A stretch of 64,000 bases of DNA from Bacteroidia bacterium (GTDB lineage: Bacteria; Bacteroidota; Bacteroidia; Cytophagales; JAAEPT01), in contig JAUIJC010000024.1 in NCBI GenBank assembly GCA_030431525.1, positions 1 to 64,000 of the forward strand, read 5' to 3'. Below the pieces are notes generated by a model. It was not told where the DNA came from, ran no database searches, and saw nothing but the letters and a program-made list of their open reading frames with translations. The position numbers were made by a program, and so were the translations under genes. Numbering within the stretch: position 1 is the stretch's first letter; each line of letters starts with the position of its first letter. Below, piece by piece: positions 1-9,456 of the stretch.

Positions 1-490
1 CCAGCTTACGATAAACATCAGCCCACTCTTGGTGGTCCATGATGTCATTATACGCCATGCTCAAGCGAGTGAAATCCTGCTGGTAGCCTTGGTTGGTTTT
101 CTCGGAAACAATACGCTTGTTTTCCAACAACTTTTTCAAGGCCATCAACACCTGATTCGGATTGATTGGCTTAATCAAATAGTCAGAAATCTTGGCCCCA
201 ATAGCCTCCTCCATCACCTGCTCCTCCTCGTTTTTGGTGATCATCACCACGGGAAGATTAGGGCGCATTTCCTTGATCTTTGCCAAGGCTTCCAAACCGG
301 TCATCCCCGGCATGGACTCATCCAAAAAAACAATGTCAAAAACTTGCCCTTCCTCGACGCGCTCAACAGCGTCCACGGCATTATTGACAGGAGTTACCTC
401 ATAGCCCTTGGCATCGAGGAACATGATATGTGGCTTGAGCAAGTCGATTTCGTCGTCTGCCCAAAGGATTTTATGTGCGAATTGTGTCAT
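1..490 (-). CDS. porX: PorX-like two-component response regulator (N-terminal part; truncated by window edge)
   Basis: Minus-strand translation from the ATG at 490 reads MTQFAHKILWADDEIDLLKPHIMFLDAKGYEVTPVNNAVDAVERVEEGQVFDIVFLDESMPGMTGLEAL..., a receiver domain with the characteristic PorX N-terminus; runs off the left edge. Confidence 0.9.
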   Translation of the reverse strand, partial: MTQFAHKILWADDEIDLLKPHIMFLDAKGYEVTPVNNAVDAVERVEEGQVFDIVFLDESMPGMTGLEALAKIKEMRPNLPVVMITKNEEEQVMEEAIGAKISDYLIKPINPNQVLMALKKLLENKRIVSEKTNQGYQQDFTRLSMAYNDIMDHQEWADVYRKL

Positions 491-714
491 TTATAAAGTA
501 TGGTTTATAAAAATGTGTTCAATCAGGAGGAATGCTCTATGGCTTGCCCCCATTTATTGAAACGGGAAAATCCCGAATGAAAGTTCAACGCAAAAGTCTT
601 TGTTGACCCAATTTAAAGGCCCGACAGTAAAGAAACAGCGCCAACATCCTATCGGAGACAGGCAAGAAACGGGAAAATCCTCGTTTCATTGTACCTTGAG
701 GGAAAATTTTTCAT

Positions 715-1944
715 ATGCCGAAAAGAAAAATCATAAACGACCCGCTCTACGGTTTTATCAATATCAGCGGGGAACTCATTTTTGACCTCATCCATCACCC
801 TGCTTTCCAACGCCTTCGACGGATTTGCCAACTGGGTTTAACCAGTTTTGTCTATCCCGGCGCATTGCATTCTCGCTTTCACCATGCCTTGGGCGCCATG
901 CACCTCATGGGCTTGGCCTTGGATAACCTTCGGCAAAAAGGTAACGAAATTTCTGAAGAGGAATACCAATCGGCGCAAATCGCCATCCTACTCCACGACA
1001 TTGGCCACGGACCGTTTTCTCACACCTTGGAGCGAACAATTTTAAAAGAAGTTCACCACGAGGAAATTTCCGTGCTGTTAATGGAAATGCTCAACGAGGA
1101 ATTCTCGGATGAATTGGCCCTCGCCATCAAAATGTTCAAAAACACCTACGAAAGGCCGTTCTTCCATCAATTAGTTTCGAGCCAGCTCGATGTGGACCGT
1201 ATGGATTACCTTCAGCGGGATTCCTTTTTTACGGGTGTGCACGAAGGCATTATTGGGGTGGAACGCCTGATTAAGCTTTTGAATTTGGCCAATGATGAAA
1301 TTGTGGTGGAGGAAAAAGGCATCTACAGCGTGGAGAATTTCCTGAATGCACGACGCATGATGTATTGGCAAGTGTACCTACACAAAACCACCATCAGCGC
1401 CGAGCAAATGCTTATCCTCATTTTCAAACGCGCGAAACACTTGTTTCAAACAGGTGTTGAACTGCCCTGTTCCAAGGGCCTCCGAACTTTCCTTGAAAAT
1501 GAAGTCACCCTAAACCATTTTTTACAGCAAGGGGAATATTTGAACGAATTCTTGAAAATTGACGACTACGATATTTGGGGCGCCATAAAGCTCTGGGTGG
1601 ATCATGAGGACCACATCTTAAAAAGCCTTTGCCTTGACCTTTTAGACAGAAATCTCTTCAAAGTTACATTGGGTAGCACCAAAGTGGAACCCTATAAAGT
1701 AGTGGAGCTCCGCAAGAAAGTTTCCCTGTCCATGGGCATTTCCCAAAAGGAGGCAAAATACTTCGTCCGTTCGGGTAAAATCACCAATTCGGCCTATATC
1801 AGCAGGAACAAGCAGATTAATATTCTGTGCAAAGACGGACAGATTCGGAACGTGGCAGAGGCCTCAGACCTGCCAAACATTAAAGCTATCAGCAAAATTG
1901 TGAAGAAATATTACCTCTGCGTTCCCAAACAGCTATATTTGTAA
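715..1944 (+). CDS. HD domain-containing protein (dGTPase/YdhJ-like phosphohydrolase)
   Basis: 409 aa; HSRFHHALGAMHLM, LLHDIGHGPFSHTLE and DVDRMDYLQRD motifs. Confidence 0.88.
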   Translation: MPKRKIINDPLYGFINISGELIFDLIHHPAFQRLRRICQLGLTSFVYPGALHSRFHHALGAMHLMGLALDNLRQKGNEISEEEYQSAQIAILLHDIGHGPFSHTLERTILKEVHHEEISVLLMEMLNEEFSDELALAIKMFKNTYERPFFHQLVSSQLDVDRMDYLQRDSFFTGVHEGIIGVERLIKLLNLANDEIVVEEKGIYSVENFLNARRMMYWQVYLHKTTISAEQMLILIFKRAKHLFQTGVELPCSKGLRTFLENEVTLNHFLQQGEYLNEFLKIDDYDIWGAIKLWVDHEDHILKSLCLDLLDRNLFKVTLGSTKVEPYKVVELRKKVSLSMGISQKEAKYFVRSGKITNSAYISRNKQINILCKDGQIRNVAEASDLPNIKAISKIVKKYYLCVPKQLYL

Positions 1945-2085
1945 AATCCTTGTTAAACCTTAGTAGAGGGGCAATAAGCTTTGGTTGTAAGTTTGGGGTA
2001 AAGTACACCGATTTTCTTCCCGGTTATTTTCTTGATTACTCACCCAACAACCCGCTTTTGTCACTCAACTTAGTAGACTATTCTT

Positions 2086-3108
2086 ATGGAATTCTCCCTT
2101 CAGGAAATAGCCAATATGATTTCCGGAGAGCTTGTCGGGGACGGCTCTTTGACCATCAACAATGTTGGAAAAATTGAAGAAGCGGGCGCTGGGGCGATCA
2201 GCTTCTTGGCGAATCCTCGCTACGAGAAATTCCTTTACTCCACTAAGGCTTCAGCGGTGATTATCGCCAAGGACTTTGAGCCTTCGGAAGAAGTGCCTAC
2301 AACCCTCATCAAAACTGAGGATCCTTATTCCGCTTTCACCCAACTGTTGGAAACCTACGAAGCACAGGAGACTGCCAAATTGGTTGGCGTTGAAAATCCT
2401 GCCTTCATGGATGAGAGTTCCACCATTGGTGAAAACTGCTACCGTGGCGCTTTCTCCTACATCGGGAAGAACTGCAAAATCGGGAACAAGGTAAAAATCC
2501 ACCCACAATCTTACATTGGTGACAATGTGACCATTGGTGACAATGCCATCATTCACGCTGGTGTTCGTCTTCATGCGGGAACTGTAGTAGGAAACTACTG
2601 CGTCATCAAGGCCAATGCCGTCATCGGTGGTGATGGATTCGGCTTCGCTCCACAGCCTGACGGAAGCTACAAGCGCATTCCACAAGTGGGTAATGTGATC
2701 TTGGAAGACTATGTAAATATTGGCGCTAACACAGTCATTGACTGCGCCACTATGGGCTCCACCATTATCCGCAAGGGTGCAAAATTGGACAACCTTATCC
2801 AGATTGCCCACAACGTGGAAGTCGGAGAAAATACAGTAATGGCCTCACAAGTTGGTATTGCAGGTTCCAGCAAGATTGGAGCTTCTTGCCAGATTGGTGG
2901 ACAGGCAGGTTTCGCGGGTCATATCACCGTAGCTGACCGCAACCTCATCGGTGCGCAAGCCGGTGTCACAAGCAACATCAAGGAGGAAGGACTAAACCTT
3001 ATCGGTAGTCCGGTGATTAGCTTTAAGGATTACTTCCGCGCCTATTCACTCTTCCGCAAGCTTCCGCAAATTGCCGAGCGGGTAGGCAAACTTGAAAAAA
3101 ACCAGTAA
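2086..3108 (+). CDS. lpxD: UDP-3-O-(3-hydroxymyristoyl)glucosamine N-acyltransferase
   Basis: Left-handed beta-helix hexapeptide repeats, GGDGFGFAP and IAHNVEVGENTVMASQVGIAGS motifs; adjacent to lpxC/lpxA. Confidence 0.95.
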   Translation: MEFSLQEIANMISGELVGDGSLTINNVGKIEEAGAGAISFLANPRYEKFLYSTKASAVIIAKDFEPSEEVPTTLIKTEDPYSAFTQLLETYEAQETAKLVGVENPAFMDESSTIGENCYRGAFSYIGKNCKIGNKVKIHPQSYIGDNVTIGDNAIIHAGVRLHAGTVVGNYCVIKANAVIGGDGFGFAPQPDGSYKRIPQVGNVILEDYVNIGANTVIDCATMGSTIIRKGAKLDNLIQIAHNVEVGENTVMASQVGIAGSSKIGASCQIGGQAGFAGHITVADRNLIGAQAGVTSNIKEEGLNLIGSPVISFKDYFRAYSLFRKLPQIAERVGKLEKNQ

Positions 3109-3203
3109 ATTCGCCCCCATCATTACATCCCCTGATGGGCGATAATATAGGTATTTGACCATTTTTTGATGGATCAAACACCGTACATCTCTTTTGTAAA
3201 GTA

Positions 3204-4601
3204 ATGAATCTCAAGCAACAAACTTTAGCGTCAGAAGTTAGCGTCAAAGGCATCGGTCTGCATACTGGGGCTGAAGTAACTTTGACTTTTTGCCCTGCTG
3301 AGGCGGATCAAGGCATTAAATTCCAACGCATCGATTTGAAAGGCGAGCCGATTATCGAGGCTGTTGCCGACAATGTTGTAGATACTTCTCGTAGCACTAC
3401 GCTTGGTGTTGAGGACGCCAAGGTTTCTACCGTAGAGCACGTGTTGTCCGCTTTGGGTGGACTTCAGATTGACAACGTATTGATTAAACTTGATGGCGAA
3501 GAAATTCCCATCATGGACGGAAGCGCCCTCCCATTTGTTGAAGCCTTCGAGGAGGCTGGCATCAAGGAGCAAGGCGCTGTTCGTGAATATTTCGACATTC
3601 CTAAGACCATCTCCTATGTCGAGGAGGATCGTGGAGTTGAGCTGACCGCCATGCCATTGGACGGCTACCGCATCACCACCATGATTGATTACCAATCACC
3701 AGTGTTGCCTCCGCAACAGGTGACTTTGGGAACTATTGAGGACTACAAAGAGAATTTTGCTTCTTCTCGTACGTTCTGTTTCTTCCGTGAAATTGAGCCG
3801 TTGTTCAAGGCAGGTTTGATCAAAGGAGGAGATGTTGACAATGCCATTGTCATTGTTGACCACGAGGTAAGCAAAGAGGAGTTGGACGAAGTGTCCAGCA
3901 TGTTGGGCAAACCTCATCTTGAAGTTAAAGAAGAGGGCACCTTGAACAATGTGGAGCTTCGCTACAAGGACGAGGCTTCTCGCCATAAATTGCTCGACGT
4001 AGTTGGTGACCTGATGTTGGTCGGTAAACCTCTTCGTGGACAAATCATTGCCTCACGTCCTGGCCACAAGGCTAACGTGGAGCTGGCTAAAGCTATCCGC
4101 AAGGAGATGATTAAGGCCCAGAAGAAAGCGAGTTATACCCCAGAACTTCCTACGGATGATGTTCTTTGGGATACACAGCGTGTATATGATGCGCTTCCAC
4201 ACGAATACCCGTTCAAACTCGTTGATAGGATTACCTACTTGGATGATTCATCCGTTGTGGGTCTGAAAAACGTTACTATCAATGAGCCGGTATTTACAGG
4301 TCACTTCCCTGGCAATCCTGTGTTCCCAGGCGTTTTGATTCTGGAAACAATTGCCCAAGTAGGTGGTATCTTTGCCCTAAGTAAAACAGACGACCCAGGT
4401 GGTTACTGGACGTTCTTCTTGGGCATCGATAAGTGTAAATTCCGCCAACAGGTGGTTCCTGGCGACCAAATGGTTATCCGTTGTGACCAATTGCGTCCAA
4501 TCAACCGCGGTCTGATTAACATGATAGGCCGGGCCTATGTCAATGATGTTCTCGTATGTGAGGCCGAGATGTTAGCGCGTATCGTTAAGAAAGAAGGATG
4601 A
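3204..4601 (+). CDS. lpxC-fabZ: Bifunctional UDP-3-O-acyl-N-acetylglucosamine deacetylase / 3-hydroxyacyl-ACP dehydratase
   Basis: N-terminal LpxC (GIGLHTG, VEHVLSAL, HKLLDVVGDL), C-terminal FabZ (LPHEYPFKLVDRI, GHFPGNPVFPGVLILE). Confidence 0.96.
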   Translation: MNLKQQTLASEVSVKGIGLHTGAEVTLTFCPAEADQGIKFQRIDLKGEPIIEAVADNVVDTSRSTTLGVEDAKVSTVEHVLSALGGLQIDNVLIKLDGEEIPIMDGSALPFVEAFEEAGIKEQGAVREYFDIPKTISYVEEDRGVELTAMPLDGYRITTMIDYQSPVLPPQQVTLGTIEDYKENFASSRTFCFFREIEPLFKAGLIKGGDVDNAIVIVDHEVSKEELDEVSSMLGKPHLEVKEEGTLNNVELRYKDEASRHKLLDVVGDLMLVGKPLRGQIIASRPGHKANVELAKAIRKEMIKAQKKASYTPELPTDDVLWDTQRVYDALPHEYPFKLVDRITYLDDSSVVGLKNVTINEPVFTGHFPGNPVFPGVLILETIAQVGGIFALSKTDDPGGYWTFFLGIDKCKFRQQVVPGDQMVIRCDQLRPINRGLINMIGRAYVNDVLVCEAEMLARIVKKEG

Positions 4602-5365
4602 TTCATCAACTTGCTTGTGTAGATTCGAAAGCCAAAATTGGCGAAAACGTTACGATTGAACCTTTTTCCACCATCGCTGGCGATGTGGAGATTGGTGACG
4701 GCACTTGGATTGGGTCCAACGTAACCATCATGGAAGGCGCTCGAATCGGCAAGAATTGTAAAATATTTCCGGGAGCGGTGATTGCCGCCATTCCACAGGA
4801 CTTGAAGTTTGCGGGTGAGGTCACTACCGTTGAAATCGGTGATGGTACGACCATTCGCGAATGCTGTACAATCAACCGTGGAACCGTGGATAAACTGAAG
4901 ACCGTAATCGGCAAGAACTGCCTGCTTATGGCCTACTGCCACGTTGCTCATGATTGTGTGGTTGGAGACAATGTTGTGATGGCCAACGTGGTTCAGTTAG
5001 CGGGGCACGTTGAGGTAGGAGACCATGCCGTCATTGGTGGCATGACTGCCGTGCACCAATTTGTAAAAATTGGCACCCACACCATGATTGCCGCTCAGTC
5101 TTTTGCCGTAAAAGACGTCCCTCCTTTTGTAACGGCAGGACGTGAGCCAATGGCTTATATGGGAGTGAATTCAACAGGCCTACGTCGTCGTGGATTCTCC
5201 AACGAGCAAATCAACCACATCCAAGACCTCTACCGTACCGTTTTCCAAAAGGGATTGAACTACGGACAGGCCAAGGAAGCTCTTGCTTCAGAATTCGAAG
5301 CTACCGAGGAACAAAAAATCGTGTTGGACTTCTTGGAGTCCTCAAACAGAGGACTTATCAAGTAA
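4598..5365 (+). CDS. lpxA: acyl-ACP--UDP-N-acetylglucosamine O-acyltransferase
   Basis: Hexapeptide repeats, HVAHDCVVGDNVVMAN; starts overlapping the lpxC-fabZ stop. Confidence 0.96.
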   Translation: MIHQLACVDSKAKIGENVTIEPFSTIAGDVEIGDGTWIGSNVTIMEGARIGKNCKIFPGAVIAAIPQDLKFAGEVTTVEIGDGTTIRECCTINRGTVDKLKTVIGKNCLLMAYCHVAHDCVVGDNVVMANVVQLAGHVEVGDHAVIGGMTAVHQFVKIGTHTMIAAQSFAVKDVPPFVTAGREPMAYMGVNSTGLRRRGFSNEQINHIQDLYRTVFQKGLNYGQAKEALASEFEATEEQKIVLDFLESSNRGLIK

Positions 5366-5390
5366 GCCCATCGAATACTTAGCATAACTA

Positions 5391-5421
5391 AAATCCCTGT
5401 CTCATTGGCAGGGATTTTTTT
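5391..5421 (+). terminator. Rho-independent-like hairpin after lpxA
   Basis: aaatccctg tctcattgg cagggatttttt. Confidence 0.6.
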
Positions 5422-5425
5422 GATT

Positions 5426-6043
5426 ATGGCCAACCAGCTCAGCATAGAACTACAAAAGGTGGGGAAACGCTTCGGTAGGGAGTGGATTTTCAAAGGCGTT
5501 GATTACACCTTTGAATGGGGAAAAAGCTACGCCATTACGGGCAGAAACGGCTCTGGAAAATCTACTTTGCTGAAAGTTATGTCGGGCATTGAGCCACCTT
5601 CTGCTGGAAAGGTACTTTTCCATAAAGATGGAAAGCTCGTTCCTGAACACGATTATTTCCGAGAACTCTCCTATTGCGCCCCTTACCAAGAATTGGTTGA
5701 GGAATTCACCTTAAAGGAACTTCTGGCCTTCCATTTTTCACTTCAGGGCATCAAACCTGACATCAACCAAATGATGGCGGACATGTGGTTGGAATCATCA
5801 GCCAACAAAGCCATTTCCCATTTCTCCTCGGGCATGAAACAGCGAGTCCGCCTGTATCTCGCTTTCCACTCCCAAAAACCCATTATCCTCTTGGATGAGC
5901 CCACGGTTAACCTCGACAAGGAAGGCATTGCGTGGTACAGGGAACAGGTCGAAAAAAAGCTAAAGAACCATCTGGTGGTCATTTGCTCCAACGAAGAACG
6001 GGAATATGACTTCTGTGATGAGATTTTTGATGTGAACAGGTAA
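5426..6043 (+). CDS. ABC transporter ATP-binding protein
   Basis: Walker A GRNGSGKSTLL, signature HFSSGMKQRV, Walker B IILLDEPT; ATG at 5426 preferred over the ORF-track start at 5405. Confidence 0.88.
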   Translation: MANQLSIELQKVGKRFGREWIFKGVDYTFEWGKSYAITGRNGSGKSTLLKVMSGIEPPSAGKVLFHKDGKLVPEHDYFRELSYCAPYQELVEEFTLKELLAFHFSLQGIKPDINQMMADMWLESSANKAISHFSSGMKQRVRLYLAFHSQKPIILLDEPTVNLDKEGIAWYREQVEKKLKNHLVVICSNEEREYDFCDEIFDVNR

Positions 6044-6047
6044 TAGC

Positions 6048-6126
6048 GTACAATGTATTGTGTATTAAGTACAATGATTGGCTAAGGGCTGAGCTCATTG
6101 TACATAATACATTGTACTTAATACAA
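6048..6126. repeat. Palindromic intergenic repeat family A, copy A1
   Basis: gtacaatgtattgtgtattaagtacaatgattggctaagggctgagctcattgtacataatacattgtacttaatacaa; close match to the reverse complement of 53420-53500. Confidence 0.85.
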
Positions 6127-6150
6127 ATTCGATCCAATTGACGAATTCAA

Positions 6151-6192
6151 AAAAGTCCGTAAGCGCCATGATTTGGCCTTACGGACTTTTTG
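6151..6192 (+). terminator. Strong hairpin plus T-tract
   Basis: aaaagtccgtaag cgccatgatttggc cttacggactttttgc. Confidence 0.65.
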
Positions 6193-6238
6193 CGTTTTGA
6201 GAGCTTTGGAGCACAAAAGTTAATCAACTGCTTAGACC

Positions 6239-6844
6239 ATGAAACGTCATCTCCCAATCACGCTCATTTTGTTCCGTCTTTTTTTAGCTCCACTCATGAT
6301 TATCCTTGCCATTGGCTGGGGCATAGACGCAAAAATTCCCTTGCTCACTGCGCTCTATCTTGGTCTCTTCTCTGACATTTTTGATGGTATTATCGCCAGA
6401 AAGCTGAACGTTTCCTCCGCAAATCTCCGCCGATTGGACAGCCAAGTGGACATGCTATTCTGGCTTTCTGCGGGCTTTTCGATTTGGCTGATTCATCCTG
6501 AACTGATTAAGGAAAACATGGTGGGCATCATTGGACTTTTCATCATGGAAGGCCTTTGCTATGGTGTCAGCCTTTTAAAATTCAGAAGGGAAACTTGCAC
6601 ACATGCCTACCTGTCCAAACTCTGGGGAATCACTCTCCTTATCGCCTTCACGGCCATGATTGGATTTGGCACGGCTGGAATTCCTTTCAACATCTGCTTA
6701 GCCGTTGGGGTCATTTCACACCTTGACCGTATCCTCATCACCCTTATCCTTCCTCATTGGACACATGATATTCCCAGCGCCTATCATGCCCTAAAAATCC
6801 GACAAGGGAAAACGATTAAACGTCATTCACTTTTTAATGGGTGA
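6239..6844 (+). CDS. CDP-alcohol phosphatidyltransferase family protein
   Basis: LFSDIFDGIIARKLNVSSANLRRLDSQVDMLFW (D-x2-DG-x2-AR-x8-9-G-x3-D-x3-D-like), multiple TM segments. Confidence 0.8.
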   Translation: MKRHLPITLILFRLFLAPLMIILAIGWGIDAKIPLLTALYLGLFSDIFDGIIARKLNVSSANLRRLDSQVDMLFWLSAGFSIWLIHPELIKENMVGIIGLFIMEGLCYGVSLLKFRRETCTHAYLSKLWGITLLIAFTAMIGFGTAGIPFNICLAVGVISHLDRILITLILPHWTHDIPSAYHALKIRQGKTIKRHSLFNG

Positions 6845-6867
6845 ATCGATAAATGGGAATTCAGAAC

Positions 6868-7054
6868 CAAGGACGTTGTCCTTGGCTAACAGATTTCGCC
6901 CTTTCAGGGCTTCCTACGAGCCCTAAGGAGGCGCCTTACCAAAAAAGTGGATGCTAATCCAATGCTGTCAACTTAAGGAATATAACCATAGATATTAGAC
7001 ATAGGGTGATGTCTGCAATTCATTCCTGAGAGCCCTGTAAGGGCGAAATATGTC
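6868..7054. repeat. REP-like cluster (family D): local hairpin plus inverted pair of ATTTCGCCCTTxCAGGGC units
   Basis: ccaaggacgttgtccttgg at 6868; agatttcgccctttcagggctt near 6891; agagccctgtaagggcgaaata near 7029 (opposite orientation). Confidence 0.7.
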
Positions 7055-7164
7055 AGAGTGGGGCGTATAGCCCTACTCTTATTAGATGTTAATCCATCGA
7101 AACCAAATGGAAATCGACTGCGTAAAATGGACTGTCCCGATTGTTCAACAAAACACTTTTTGGT

Positions 7165-7419
7165 ATGCCACAAAACTTACTTGCAATCAGCGCCTTTGGA
7201 GCCCTCCTTGACATCTTTGTGACTGGTTTTATTGGCATCAACCTCGAATTGCCTCTCTATTCGGAAATAAACTTTTTCTTCCACGCCTATCCCTACAAAA
7301 TTCTTACTCAGGGACTGGAAGTTTGGAAAGCCCTTGGCTATTACGCCATCCTTTGGTTGGCCCTTACAATGTTGATTCATTACCTGCTATCGAATAGGCT
7401 GAATAGCTTGAATGAATAA
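7165..7419 (+). CDS. small membrane protein of unknown function
   Basis: MPQNLLAISAFGALLDIFVTGFIGINLELPLYSEINFFFHAYPYKILTQGLEVWKALGYYAILWLALTMLIHYLL...; hydrophobic segments. Confidence 0.55.
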   Translation: MPQNLLAISAFGALLDIFVTGFIGINLELPLYSEINFFFHAYPYKILTQGLEVWKALGYYAILWLALTMLIHYLLSNRLNSLNE

Positions 7420-7440
7420 AATGGGGAATGTGAAAAGTCG

Positions 7441-8316
7441 TTAAGGGACAATGCGAACTGCCTTGGGAACCATCTTAACAGAAATCTCAGATACCCTTCC
7501 AACCAACTCACCATCAATCTGAAACAATTGGGGCTTTTTGAATCGTACCACAGCCTCCTTGCAACTTACAACCTCTCGGCTTCCATAGTCCTCGATGGTC
7601 AATAAACTGCTGAAGCCCGCCTTAAAAACATCCCAAACCTTAGCACTGACAATATTGACCAATTCAAATTTCCCGTCAGATAGGTTTGATTTAGGGTTCA
7701 GCACGATTCCCGTCCCATATTTCCCTGCATTGGCGAATGCCAATTGATACCCACGCCATTGGTAGATTTTTCCATTCACCTCTACTTCATAGCGCAACTT
7801 CCTTCGTAAGCGCCAAAGGGAAATAAAATGCTTTAAATAAGCCAGCTTTCCCCTACTTTTCCCGCCATCAAAGGAGGCAATCAAGTGGGCGTTCATCCCC
7901 ACATCGGCAATATGAAGACCGTAGTATTTATCATTGAAAAGCATCAGGTCCAGATAGCGCCCTTTTCTGGATTTGAGCATCTCCCGCAAAGCCGTTTCTG
8001 GGTCTGAAGAGATTCCCAACTCAGTGGCCATTCCATTAGCTGAACCCAAGGGAATGATGCCCATTACGCCATTTTTTCCCACTAAGCTTTCGGCCACCAG
8101 TTTCACCGTACCATCTCCACCAATGGCCACTACCATATCTGGCTGATAGCTTTCTATGGACCGAATCAGGCTTTCACGGTCCCCCTCACCTTTTGTGTGA
8201 AACAAGCGATACTTCCAGCCTTTCCGCCACAAATACCCCCGCATGAAGTCGAGAAAATCTTCTTTGCTTTTCCCACCTGCAATGGGGTTATGGACACATA
8301 AGATTTTCTTAGACAT
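7441..8316 (-). CDS. diacylglycerol kinase family lipid kinase (YegS/BmrU-like)
   Basis: CVHNPIAGGKSKEDF, VAIGGDGTVKLVAESL, GIIPLGSANGMATELGI. Confidence 0.9.
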   Translation of the reverse strand: MSKKILCVHNPIAGGKSKEDFLDFMRGYLWRKGWKYRLFHTKGEGDRESLIRSIESYQPDMVVAIGGDGTVKLVAESLVGKNGVMGIIPLGSANGMATELGISSDPETALREMLKSRKGRYLDLMLFNDKYYGLHIADVGMNAHLIASFDGGKSRGKLAYLKHFISLWRLRRKLRYEVEVNGKIYQWRGYQLAFANAGKYGTGIVLNPKSNLSDGKFELVNIVSAKVWDVFKAGFSSLLTIEDYGSREVVSCKEAVVRFKKPQLFQIDGELVGRVSEISVKMVPKAVRIVP

Positions 8317-8463
8317 TCGTTTAGACTATAAAATTGAACGAATAAAAGGGATTGCTCCTGCATGGAATAGCCCAGAAGAGCAATTAACGGTAAATTACCC
8401 TTATAATAAAACGCTGACCAAGCTGGAATCTTCTCCCAAAATCAGCGCCAAATCAGATTAACG

Positions 8464-9456
8464 ATGTCTTCTAAACCTGCCATCCTTCCACATATCAGCT
8501 TGTTGACTCCAAACGGAGTCTGGTTGGAAGGGCAGATTCTTGCCATTCGGGATAGCTATACCTACCTACCAGAAAAGGATACGATTTGGAAGAACATCAA
8601 CAGGTTATGGCGCTTTTACAGAGCGAAGCTTATCCAACAGCACAGCTTGGAATTGCGTTATGAGGATATCAAAATTCCCATTTTGACGAATAACACGGGC
8701 TGTTTTCAGCTTGAGATTCCTGTCAGTCCCCATAAATTCCGCCAAGAGAAGCTGGTTTACCACCTGAACGGGAGCCGTACACCCATCGCCAAACTCTGCG
8801 AACAAGACATCTACGATTATCAATTCTTCAAGAAGGGCGTCATTTCAGACATTGACGATACCGTACTTATAAGTCATGCCACCAAGCCACTTCAAAAGGC
8901 TCGACACCTGTTGTTCCGAAGCATTTTGAAACGCAAGGAAGTCTTACAGGCCTCACAGCTTTACCAAGAGCTCCATGCCCACGGAAACCGTTTTTTCTAT
9001 GTTTCCAATAGCGAGATGAACCTGTTCTATCCACTAAGGGTCTTTCTTCATCACAAGAGCTTTCCCAATGGGCCCATTTACTTGAAGCCCTTTAAGAAAC
9101 TGAATCAGACGTTTAGAAGGCCTTCGGTGGAACTACGCATTTCCTACAAACTGGAGCGCATCCGCTTTCTCTTGAGTGCTTTTCCACAAAAACAATTCCT
9201 CCTCATTGGGGATGGCGGACAAAGTGATTTTATGATTTACCATGAAATCGCCACCAAACACCCCAATCAAATTGCTGGAGTTTACATTCGGCACTTGGAC
9301 CCCATGGCTAAAAAATTGGCTGAGGAAACTCCTGAAAACAACGAGCTTTTGGAAAGACAGATTCCCGTATTCCACTTTGAGCATTACGAGGAACTTCACC
9401 AGCACCTACAAAACACCAAGGTCTTGTCATTTTTTGACCAACAGCAAAGCGGGTAA
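8464..9456 (+). CDS. App1-like phosphatidate phosphatase domain protein (DUF2183 family)
   Basis: GVISDIDDTVLISHATKPLQKARHLLF (DxDxT motif), FYVSNSEMNLFYPLRVFLHHKSFPNGPIYLK, QFLLIGDGGQSDFMIY. Confidence 0.85.
   Translation: MSSKPAILPHISLLTPNGVWLEGQILAIRDSYTYLPEKDTIWKNINRLWRFYRAKLIQQHSLELRYEDIKIPILTNNTGCFQLEIPVSPHKFRQEKLVYHLNGSRTPIAKLCEQDIYDYQFFKKGVISDIDDTVLISHATKPLQKARHLLFRSILKRKEVLQASQLYQELHAHGNRFFYVSNSEMNLFYPLRVFLHHKSFPNGPIYLKPFKKLNQTFRRPSVELRISYKLERIRFLLSAFPQKQFLLIGDGGQSDFMIYHEIATKHPNQIAGVYIRHLDPMAKKLAEETPENNELLERQIPVFHFEHYEELHQHLQNTKVLSFFDQQQSG

Noticed and set aside
2251-2811. 186-aa minus-strand ORF opposite lpxD
   Set aside because: Antisense to hexapeptide-repeat gene; periodic sequence produces open antisense frames.
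3204-4601. LpxC-FabZ fusion as a novelty
   Set aside because: This fusion is an established feature of Bacteroidota.
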